This document shows, in pieces, positions 7,209 through 12,706 of a DNA stretch of 14,904 nt. Made by a program: the position numbers and the translations under genes. The notes beneath the pieces are model-generated. The model saw nothing but the letters and a program-made list of their open reading frames with translations, searched no databases and was not told where the DNA came from. The stretch's first letter is position 1; every line of letters starts with the position of its first letter. The DNA lies in assembly GCA_017420625.1 (NCBI GenBank), contig JAFOIR010000109.1, positions 1-14,904 of the forward strand, written 5' to 3'. The DNA is from Bacillota bacterium (GTDB taxonomy: Bacteria > Bacillota_A > Clostridia > Lachnospirales > Bianqueaceae).

Positions 7209-7591
7209 TTATCCATTTCCATTTCCAAGACTTGACATCGGTATCATACCAACATCTCCATCAGGCAGATAATATGCAATTACACACCCTTGGTCCGTTT
7301 CTCCAATGATCAGGCAGCAGCTAAACTGTTCTTCCGTTATCTGACCGGCCCGGGAACTGATAAACGTCTCCACCGTGGGAATCAGTACCTGCTCGCTTCT
7401 AATCTGGATTGCTTCACGCTCTACATGCAGGGTATTGTCCCAAAGACCAGATCCTCTATCTGCATCCAGCCGATCATCACACCGATATCTTCCCCATGAC
7501 CGATTTTGACCTTGGTCCATGTTTTTCCTTGTTCGAGAACAAACAATGGCGTTCCGTCATATAATCTTCCGAGATGGCTCTCTATTTCCAT
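7209..7591 (-). pseudogene. Frameshifted SH3-like domain gene behind the anti-sigma gene
   Basis: An ATG at 7591 overlaps the anti-sigma stop and opens a frame of 56 codons (MEIESHLGRLYDGTPLFVLE, then KVKIG and GWMQIEDLVFG) ending at TAG 7421. This resembles bacterial SH3-type repeats (LGxxYxGTPxxVL, G-(Y/W)-M-x-x-x-x-L-x-x-G) found in secreted clostridial proteins. The coding character then continues in a second frame from about 7430 to TAA at 7209 (TLHVEREAIQIRSEQVLIPT to GDVGMIPMSS). A one-base loss around 7424-7440 would join them. The protein lacks the usual signal peptide and N-terminal part, so it looks like a truncated, frameshifted remnant. A sequencing error or a coupled frameshift product is possible. 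I saw no classical slippery heptamer at the junction. Confidence 0.5.
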
Positions 7592-8394
7592 TCCGGAACA
7601 GCATTCCTGGCTGCATCGAGTCCGTCCTGCCAGGCGAAGAACTCATCGTCTACCATGACCTTTCCATCCTCGTTTTGCGGCAAAGCATCAAACCATTGTT
7701 CATAGGTTCTTTCCAGTGCATAGTATCTTTCCATCTCTTCTGATGCCGAAGGAATCGGGTCTCCCTTTTTCCAAATGGTAATATAGTTATCCGGTGTTCC
7801 CTGACGGATTTCATCCACCGGATCCTCTCCATCGTTCTCCATAACCATAATATCCCACTTTTTAATCACAGAACCGGCTGAAGCGGGCGTATGGATCGGC
7901 GCAGCCATGAAGCGAATGTATACGATGTCCCGACCGTCGATGCAGGCATCCTCACTGGCTGTCATCGTGTTAAAGTCCAGCTGCGTTGCATCTGCAGTAA
8001 TAACATACTGTCCGCTTTTTGTTTCGCATATGCTCAGGGAATAGTATTGATTGTCTACAGGAACTGTCATCTTCCAGAACAGTGCATCATATGCAAACAG
8101 GCCGATCAGTACAGCAGCCATACAGGCCAGCGCTGCCAGCGCAACCTTGCAGATCCGGCGCTTGATCTTTCTCGTCCGGACAGCTTTCAGGGCTTCTGTA
8201 AACTGCTTTTGTTCTTCTTCATATTCCACGCGGGTTTCTTCCGGAAGATCCGACTTCATTGCGTCATACTGTCTTCTGCATTCCTCACAGGCAACGATAT
8301 GCGTTTCAACAGCCTCCCGGCTCTCATCGCTGGCCACTCGGTCCAGTACTAGTGGCATCAGATCCCTGATAATATTACAGTCGTTCCTTTTCAT
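7582..8394 (-). CDS. Membrane anti-sigma factor with zf-HC2 domain
   Basis: About 270 residues. The N-terminus carries the zinc-binding anti-sigma motif (Cys6, then His32-x3-Cys36-x2-Cys39) within CNIIRDLMPLVLD and HIVACEECRRQYD. A single membrane segment lies at about residues 82-104 (ICKVALAALACMAAVLIGLFAY), preceded by a basic KIKRR stretch, so the zinc domain is cytoplasmic and the 165-residue remainder is outside. It should hold the ECF sigma factor at the membrane until a surface signal arrives. The sigma gene overlaps it by about 20 bp. I chose the ATG at 8394 because AAGGAG is seven bases upstream; an ATG at 8400 is too close to it. The extracytoplasmic part has no domain I recognise. 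Confidence 0.88.
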   Translation of the reverse strand: MKRNDCNIIRDLMPLVLDRVASDESREAVETHIVACEECRRQYDAMKSDLPEETRVEYEEEQKQFTEALKAVRTRKIKRRICKVALAALACMAAVLIGLFAYDALFWKMTVPVDNQYYSLSICETKSGQYVITADATQLDFNTMTASEDACIDGRDIVYIRFMAAPIHTPASAGSVIKKWDIMVMENDGEDPVDEIRQGTPDNYITIWKKGDPIPSASEEMERYYALERTYEQWFDALPQNEDGKVMVDDEFFAWQDGLDAARNAVPEWK

Positions 8395-8881
8395 CGTCAT
8401 TCTCCTTCATTGCATCCTGCAGCATCCGGCGGGCACGGTAATAGGTGACCCGAGACCAGGACTCGCTTTTCCCGAACAACTCCGCAATCTGAATATGGGA
8501 CAGATCGCAGAATGTACGTAATGTGAACACTTCTCGATAAGGCTCTTCCAGCATATGCAGCCTGTGGTGAGCAATCATTGCCTGATCCTTACAGATAATC
8601 TGTTCTGTAAAGTCTCCCGGGGATGGAATCTGTTCCGGAAGTTCCTCAAAAGGTCGCTGCCGGCGAAGTGCATCGTAGTAAAGATGCCTGGCTATACTGC
8701 AAAGCCATGTGCTGACATTGCTTTTGCCGTCAAAACGTTGAATGCTCCTGACTGCCTGATAAAATGTTTCCTGTGTCAGTTCATGAGCCAGCTCAACGTT
8801 GTTGCACAGCCGCAGCAGATAGGCGTATACCGTTCTGCTGTACCGGCTGTAGATTTTCTCCATTTCATCCGTAGTGTTCAC
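8375..8881 (-). CDS. ECF-type RNA polymerase sigma factor
   Basis: A 168-residue group IV sigma-70 factor. Region 2 covers about residues 7-75 (YSRTVYAYLLRLC, ELAHELTQETFYQAVRSIQRF, then STWLCSIARHLYYDALRR). Region 4 covers about 105-158 (LEEPYREVFTLRTFCDLSHI, then IAELFGKSESWSRVTYYRARRML). It directs RNA polymerase to -35/-10 pairs of the TGTAAC/CGTC type, and such a promoter lies just upstream, implying autoregulation. It overlaps the anti-sigma gene. The most upstream start is the GTG at 8879-8881, which overlaps its GGGAGG. An ATG at 8863 is an alternative with poorer spacing, so the exact start is uncertain. Confidence 0.9.
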   Translation of the reverse strand: MNTTDEMEKIYSRYSRTVYAYLLRLCNNVELAHELTQETFYQAVRSIQRFDGKSNVSTWLCSIARHLYYDALRRQRPFEELPEQIPSPGDFTEQIICKDQAMIAHHRLHMLEEPYREVFTLRTFCDLSHIQIAELFGKSESWSRVTYYRARRMLQDAMKENDDEKERL

Positions 8882-8917
8882 CTCCCTTCATTCCTGTTGA
8901 AAGCAGCTTTCATATAG

Positions 8918-8946
8918 TTAGTCGCAGCAGAAGAAAAACCGTTACA
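8918..8946 (-). promoter_or_regulatory. ECF-type autoregulatory promoter
   Basis: On the minus strand TGTAAC (8946-8941) and CGACTAA (8924-8918) are separated by 16 bp. This matches the general AAC / CGTC layout of ECF-dependent promoters in Bacillota. Initiation would give a leader of about 30 bases before the sigma start. Confidence 0.7.
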
Positions 8947-8953
8947 AGAAAAA

Positions 8954-8994
8954 AATCTGCAATAATCTGCAGCAATAATCTGCACCTAATCTGC
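8954..8994. repeat. Four AATCTGC direct repeats upstream of the ECF promoter
   Basis: AATCTGC starts at 8954, 8964, 8977 and 8988, spacings of 10, 13 and 11 bp. The array ends 8 bp from the ECF -35 box and is a candidate activator or repressor binding cluster. The rest of the 257-bp gap (8882-9138) holds only this, the promoter and the terminator-like hairpin at 9075-9103. Confidence 0.6.
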
Positions 8995-9069
8995 GCATAA
9001 ATCTATAGCAGGAGACCCACCGATCATAATAGTATAATCAGCGGGCAAAGTTACAGGAAGCTTCCAAGA

Positions 9070-9103
9070 AGAGAAGGCGTCCACATTGTTTCAAGGGACG
9101 CCT
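9070..9103 (-). terminator. Probable terminator of the XRE gene
   Basis: AGGCGTCC (9075-9082) and GGACGCCT (9096-9103) form a perfect 8-bp stem with a 13-base loop, 36 bp past the XRE stop. On the minus strand the following sequence is TTCTCTTCTT, only moderately T-rich. Confidence 0.45.
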
Positions 9104-9138
9104 GATCTGGAATTACAACTCTTTTACGAATGCCGTTT

Positions 9139-9990
9139 TTACCGTCTTCTTTTCCGTTTCCCAGGTCCATGCGGCGTTTGCGTTCTTCCCCGCATACTGT
9201 TCAGATTCTTTATCTGCGGGGATTTACCGAGCAGATTGATCAGCATAATCATTTCGTTTTCAGACACCTTTTCCATAGGAATCTGCATGGTATCACAGAA
9301 CTGTTTTGCCAGGAACTCTGCTGCCGTTTTGCAGTCCATTGCCTGCTGGATCTTCTCCATAACAGTATCTTTTGCCGGAATGCTCCCCTCATCCGCTGTC
9401 ATGGGATCATTTTTATGAGCTTCCCGGATATCATACATAATTGCATCCAGATCTTCATGCACCACATAGCCAAAGAAGCTTTTTTCGTCAAGCCTCAAGG
9501 CCTGATCTATCGTGTGCAAATGAAGATCATTTTTACCCGGATTGTGCTGGGCAATTACTTCCTGACGTGCTTTATCCAGTATGTAATCCATGCTCTGAAC
9601 CCGCATTTCAGCTATGCGGTCAACCACGATCTCGATATCCGTCATCAGCTGGGGAAAACCGTCATGCATGATTATTTCACTCAGAAGCCGATGATTGAAT
9701 GTTCCGGCCCGGAGCTTTTCCAACGCTTCATCGCTCAGATGCAGTTCAGCGATATCGCCGCCTTCCCGGTCCTTGTTCTCTGTCAATCCAAGCAGATAAT
9801 CCGTTGAAACGCCATAAAACCTTGCCAGCCTTGCGATTGCAAACGGACTCATGTCTTTATAGGTATCCGATTCATAATTCCCCAGAGCAGATTTGGATAC
9901 ACCGACTTTTTCTGACAGCTGTTCCAGTGTCAGTTTCCGTTCGCAGCGCAGATCTTTCAGCCTTTCCTGAATCGTCAGCTTAACTTGCAT
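9139..9990 (-). CDS. XRE-family repressor of the mobilization/partition module
   Basis: A 283-residue protein. A Cro/CI-type helix-turn-helix occupies residues 7-68 (LTLEQLSEKVGVSKSALGNYESD, then ARFYGVSTDYLLGLTE). The long C-terminal part (about residues 80-260) is mostly helical and has no domain I recognise; it ends with a basic tail, KRKRRR. It is divergent from the parM/mob genes and is probably the module's control protein. GGAGG lies seven bases before the ATG at 9990. The promoter carries a TTTCCA/TGGAAA dyad over its -35 box, consistent with autorepression. Similar long XRE proteins occur beside relaxase genes in clostridial mobile elements (recalled knowledge). Confidence 0.85.
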   Translation of the reverse strand: MQVKLTIQERLKDLRCERKLTLEQLSEKVGVSKSALGNYESDTYKDMSPFAIARLARFYGVSTDYLLGLTENKDREGGDIAELHLSDEALEKLRAGTFNHRLLSEIIMHDGFPQLMTDIEIVVDRIAEMRVQSMDYILDKARQEVIAQHNPGKNDLHLHTIDQALRLDEKSFFGYVVHEDLDAIMYDIREAHKNDPMTADEGSIPAKDTVMEKIQQAMDCKTAAEFLAKQFCDTMQIPMEKVSENEMIMLINLLGKSPQIKNLNSMRGRTQTPHGPGKRKRRR

Positions 9991-10021
9991 CGAAAAACCT
10001 CCGGAGCCTTATTCCACCGCT

Positions 10022-10050
10022 ATTGTACCATTTTTCCAAGAACGTGGAAA
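10022..10050 (-). promoter_or_regulatory. Promoter and overlapping operator dyad of the XRE repressor
   Basis: On the minus strand TTTCCA (10050-10045) and TACAAT (10027-10022) are 17 bp apart. The -35 box is one arm of an 18-bp inverted repeat (TTTCCA at 10033-10038 with TGGAAA at 10045-10050 on the plus strand). A repressor bound there would block the promoter. Confidence 0.6.
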
Positions 10051-10119
10051 GAGGCTCCTTTTTCTATGCCTTTCCGACCTCTGGTATATACGCAAAAACG
10101 CTTAAAAACTTAATAAACT

Positions 10120-10335
10120 CAATGCGCCTGAGGCAAACTGCATCACCCCTCAGGCAGGTGAACCTTCTCAACTGAACAGCCGTCCCGAACCTGTCGAAAC
10201 CGCGATGATCCCTCCTCCTTCGGAGGGGAGCGCCCCACTGGGGCCGGTACCGAGCCAAACAAGGTGTCCTGCCGGAGACAGCAAGGGAGCCGGTGCAAGA
10301 AAAATGATCGAATCCAGGATTCTCTGAGAATCCGA
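10120..10335 (+). other. Structured non-coding leader upstream of the parM operon
   Basis: The 380-bp gap between the divergent XRE gene and the small protein holds no convincing gene but a series of hairpins. They are GCCTGAGG/CCTCAGGC (10126-10155), CCTCC-TTC-GGAGG (about 10216-10228), GCCCC-ACT-GGGGC (10232-10244) and GGATTCTC-T-GAGAATCC (10317-10333). The sequence between is GC-rich compared with the genes nearby. It could be a transcribed leader with attenuation, a replication or partition site, or a binding region. It does not match any riboswitch I can recall. Confidence 0.45.
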
Positions 10336-10372
10336 TATCGACCGAAAAAGAAAAAGGAAAGGAGGGATGCCC

Positions 10373-10555
10373 ATGAAAGAGACCGGAAGCAACGGTGAAA
10401 TGATAATTCCGGATGAGGCGATTGAACGCCTGGCCCGGGTTATGCTGCCGCGGATGCAGGAATTCTTCGAAAGCGAAAAAGGAAAGAAATTCCTGGAAAC
10501 CGTGGATCACGCAGCTGAGAAGCTTGCAGTTCCCGCTCAGGCAATGGCTGCCTGA
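10373..10555 (+). CDS. Small acidic hypothetical protein upstream of parM
   Basis: A 60-residue protein (starting MKETGSNGEMIIPDEAIERL) that is mainly helical and charged, with no signal peptide or membrane segment. An ATG also lies at 10367, but GGAGG at 10361-10365 is seven bases before the ATG at 10373 and only one base before the other. The stop is 60 bp upstream of the ParM-like gene on the same strand, so they probably form one operon. No family is recognised. Its position suggests an accessory in partition or copy control, but that is a guess. Confidence 0.65.
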   Translation: MKETGSNGEMIIPDEAIERLARVMLPRMQEFFESEKGKKFLETVDHAAEKLAVPAQAMAA

Positions 10556-10615
10556 AAACCATCATCCCGCCCCGGAGGTTACGAAGGCAGTTTTATAGAA
10601 AGGACTGAAACTATT

Positions 10616-11587
10616 ATGAAAAACATTACCAGTTCCCTGATTATCGGTGTGGATGCCGGTTACGGGAACATGAAAACGGCACGGTCCATCTTTCCGACCG
10701 GACTGATTGCCATGGATACCGAACCCATGTTTGAGGGTGACATCCTGAAATACAACGGGATCTGGTATCGGATCGGCGAAGGCCATAAGGCTTTCGTCGA
10801 CGATAAAACCGAAGATGATGAATTCTATATTCTGACGCTGGCCGCTGTTGCCTGCGAACTGAGTATAGATCATATCTCCGATGCCAATGTCCTTCTGGCT
10901 GTCGGCCTCCCGACAACCTGGACGACCCGTCAAAGGGAAAAGTACCGGGAGTACATGCTGAAAAACCAGAATGTACATTTCAGTTTCAGGAAGACGGAGT
11001 ATCACATTCACTTTGTTGATTGCTTCGTCTTCCCGCAGGGTTATTCCGCTGTCGTCCGGAGTGTTGATTACGATAAAAAGATGAATGATTTTAAGCTGTT
11101 CAGCGGAACCGTCATGATGGCTGATATCGGTAACGGCACCATGAATATGATGCGGCTTCAGGACGGAAAGCCTGACGAGCGCTTTGTCTGGACAGAAACA
11201 TTGGGTGTCAATCAATGTGTACTGGCAATAAAAAAACGCATGATGGATGTTTACGGTCTGCCCATTCAGGAAGAAACAATCGAACAGTTTCTTCGGACGA
11301 AAAAAGTCAATCTGGAAGAAAAGTATCTTACAGACCTGACTGCTATTGCTGAAAAGTATGTGGCCGGTCTGTTTGATTCACTCCGCTCACATGCTTACGA
11401 TCCGCGGATTATGAAACTGTTCATCGTTGGAGGCGGCGGGTGCCTTGTGAAAAACTTTGGGAATTATGATTCCCATACCGTAATCTTTGAAAACGATCTG
11501 CATGCTTCAGCCAAGGGATTTGAGTATATGGCGCAGGGCTATATCTGGAAAAAAGAACGCGAATCGAAGCTGATAGGAGTGAGCTGA
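10616..11587 (+). CDS. parM: ParM/StbA-like actin-fold ATPase
   Basis: A 323-residue actin-like protein. The nucleotide-binding signatures are in the expected order: phosphate-1 loop GVDAGYGNMKTA at residues 11-22, phosphate-2 loop MADIGNGTMNMM at about 168-179, and the adenosine motif LFIVGGGGCLVKN at about 268-280. NVLLAVGLPTTW at about 91-102 is typical of the ParM/Alp7-like group in mobile elements. Such proteins form ATP-driven filaments that push plasmid copies apart when capped by a ParR-centromere complex. A ParR-like gene begins two bases past its stop, completing a type II partition pair. The start ATG has AAAGGA about a dozen bases upstream. The family is clear; the symbol is by homology only. 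Confidence 0.85.
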   Translation: MKNITSSLIIGVDAGYGNMKTARSIFPTGLIAMDTEPMFEGDILKYNGIWYRIGEGHKAFVDDKTEDDEFYILTLAAVACELSIDHISDANVLLAVGLPTTWTTRQREKYREYMLKNQNVHFSFRKTEYHIHFVDCFVFPQGYSAVVRSVDYDKKMNDFKLFSGTVMMADIGNGTMNMMRLQDGKPDERFVWTETLGVNQCVLAIKKRMMDVYGLPIQEETIEQFLRTKKVNLEEKYLTDLTAIAEKYVAGLFDSLRSHAYDPRIMKLFIVGGGGCLVKNFGNYDSHTVIFENDLHASAKGFEYMAQGYIWKKERESKLIGVS

Positions 11588-11588
11588 T

Positions 11589-11978
11589 ATGAGGCATACC
11601 ATCACGGCTCACTTTTACGATGATCGTGAATCCGACAGGCATGTGCTTGATCGGATCAACAGCATCCATGAGAGAACCCATCAGTCCTATGGACGGATTC
11701 TCACTGAGATGCTCACTTCTCAGGCAGGCTTTTCAGCCAGCCTGTCTGAGAAAGACATCCTGCGAATCGCTGAAAAGTCTGCAGAAATCGTTGCGGAAAA
11801 GATGAAGCAGGTGCTTCCGGCACATATTTCGGAATATGCCGCCGGCATTCCCGCTCCCGGGCAGATCGTTGACAGAAAAAACGATCTGCCTGTTTCTTCC
11901 TCTGGCCTATCCATATCTGAGGCAGCCGATATCGATTTCAGCGACAGCGCGATTGACTTTGGGTTTATCGGCGTTTAA
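11589..11978 (+). CDS. ParR-like centromere-binding protein (putative)
   Basis: A 129-residue protein directly behind the ParM-like gene. Its first 46 residues (ITAHFYDDRESDRHVLDRIN, then SYGRILTEMLTS) look like a ribbon-helix-helix unit: a short beta strand followed by two helices, as in ParR proteins. The rest contains a charged helix (about residues 55-80) and a proline/serine-rich, acidic tail ending DFGFIGV, which may contact the actin filament. The assignment rests on gene order, size and predicted fold rather than a clear motif. A cluster of phased TGCATCA sites begins 12 bp past the stop and is a natural candidate for its binding site. The stop codon lies in a small hairpin (TATCGGC/GCCGATA). 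Confidence 0.65.
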   Translation: MRHTITAHFYDDRESDRHVLDRINSIHERTHQSYGRILTEMLTSQAGFSASLSEKDILRIAEKSAEIVAEKMKQVLPAHISEYAAGIPAPGQIVDRKNDLPVSSSGLSISEAADIDFSDSAIDFGFIGV

Positions 11979-11989
11979 GCCGATAGTTC

Positions 11990-12057
11990 TGCATCACTTT
12001 GCATCAGATGAATGCAATCTGATGCAGAAAAACCACATTTTGCATCATTCTGATGCA
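11990..12057. repeat. Phased TGCATCA cluster, candidate centromere or operator
   Basis: Five exact copies of TGCATCA occur, three direct (11990, 12000, 12041) and two inverted as TGATGCA (12020, 12051). Start-to-start spacings are 10, 20, 21 and 10 bp, so all face one side of the helix. A degenerate copy (GAATGCA at 12010) fills the gap in phase. Two perfect dyads result: TGCATCAGAT/ATCTGATGCA and TTGCATCA/TGATGCAA. The cluster lies between the ParR-like gene and the ribosome site of the DUF3847 gene, so it may be the partition centromere, an operator for the mob genes, or both. Confidence 0.75.
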
Positions 12058-12079
12058 ACCGACAGGAGGTGAAACGAAT

Positions 12080-12316
12080 ATGGGAAGCAAGATCATCATC
12101 CCGAATGACAGGGAAAAACAGCTGATCCAGGCACAGCACCGTCTGGAGGAAACCGAGAACCGGGATCGTAAGAAAGAGCAGAAAGCGCGGACGAGGCGGC
12201 TGATCCAGGAAGGAGCGATCCTTGAGAAAGCGCATCCTGCCGTAAAGGAGATGGAATTGAATGATCTTCAGGTTTTCCTGGAGCGTACTTTCAGCAGGTA
12301 CGAAGGAACCAGTTAA
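12080..12316 (+). CDS. DUF3847 family protein
   Basis: A 78-residue, highly charged protein (MGSKIIIPNDREKQLIQAQH, a heptad-like helix to about residue 40, then KARTRRLIQEGAILEKAHP and a helical end). The RTRRLIxxGAILE core is the DUF3847 pattern, a family that typically sits just upstream of MobA/L relaxase genes in Clostridia and may be a relaxosome accessory, by analogy to MobC-type proteins. AGGAGGTGA at 12064-12072 decides for the ATG at 12080 over an upstream in-frame ATG at 12053, which lies within the repeat cluster. The predicted oriT begins about 50 bp past its stop. Confidence 0.8.
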   Translation: MGSKIIIPNDREKQLIQAQHRLEETENRDRKKEQKARTRRLIQEGAILEKAHPAVKEMELNDLQVFLERTFSRYEGTS

Positions 12317-12364
12317 CGCGATGGGGAGTTCGGCAAGAGTCGGACTCCCTATTAAAAATCCCGA

Positions 12365-12400
12365 AGGGCGCACTTACTCACCACCCGCTCGCGGGTGGTG
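12365..12400 (-). other. Origin of transfer (oriT), RSF1010/pGO1-like nick region
   Basis: On the minus strand a perfect 10-bp inverted repeat with a two-base loop (12400-12379, CACCACCCGC/GCGGGTGGTG) is followed after two bases by TAAGTGCGCCCT (12376-12365). Inverted repeat plus TAAGTGCGCCCT is the known layout of oriTs cut by MOBQ relaxases such as RSF1010 MobA and the pGO1/pSK41 relaxases. The nick is expected in the GCGCCC part. A MOBQ relaxase is encoded about 330 bp away, which supports the call strongly. Confidence 0.85.
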
Positions 12401-12645
12401 GTACTGCCTTCGGCAGCCGTGCGCTCTCCGAGGGGGATGCGGCGTCTGCGGACGCCTTCAGCCAATGCCGTCCTGCCTGCGGGCATGTCGGTCATCGGCT
12501 GCGCGGTTGACGCACATTTCCCACGCTGATTCCGATCAGCACGGGAAATATGCAGCCGGCATGAAACTCATGCCGGTCAACCGTGTTTTGCAAACCTGCC
12601 ACCGGCAGCTTTGCCGGGGTATGGATGCCTGCGGGCATCCAGTCA

Positions 12646-12665
12646 CTTCTCTTTTAAAAGAGAAG
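12646..12665. promoter_or_regulatory. 20-bp perfect palindrome ahead of mobA
   Basis: CTTCTCTTTTAAAAGAGAAG is a perfect 20-bp palindrome. It ends 25 bp before the AAGGAG ribosome site of the relaxase gene. It may be an operator or a transcript hairpin limiting relaxase synthesis. Confidence 0.5.
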
Positions 12666-12706
12666 CAGAAACAGGCTCTGCGGAGCCGGAAAGGAGAACG
12701 CTATCG

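Larger units (their letters stand above)
12317..12706. other. Hairpin-rich non-coding region between DUF3847 and mobA
   Basis: About 390 bp without a credible gene but with many perfect stems. They are GGGAGT/ACTCCC (12324-12349), the oriT repeat, CTGCC-TTC-GGCAG (12404-12416), GGCGTC-TGCG-GACGCC (12441-12456), a three-way junction (12504-12583), CCGGCA-GCTT-TGCCGG (12602-12617), GGATGCC-TGCG-GGCATCC (12623-12640) and a 20-bp palindrome (12646-12665). Outer GCGCAC (12368-12373) and GTGCGC (12419-12424) can also pair across the nick. This fits a single-stranded-DNA processing region or a structured transcript. Confidence 0.7.

Noticed and set aside
12611..12706. In-frame N-terminal extension of the relaxase
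   Set aside because: It crosses two hairpins, and the ribosome site and the conserved MAIYH start fit the ATG at 12707, which also places the nicking tyrosine at residue 25.
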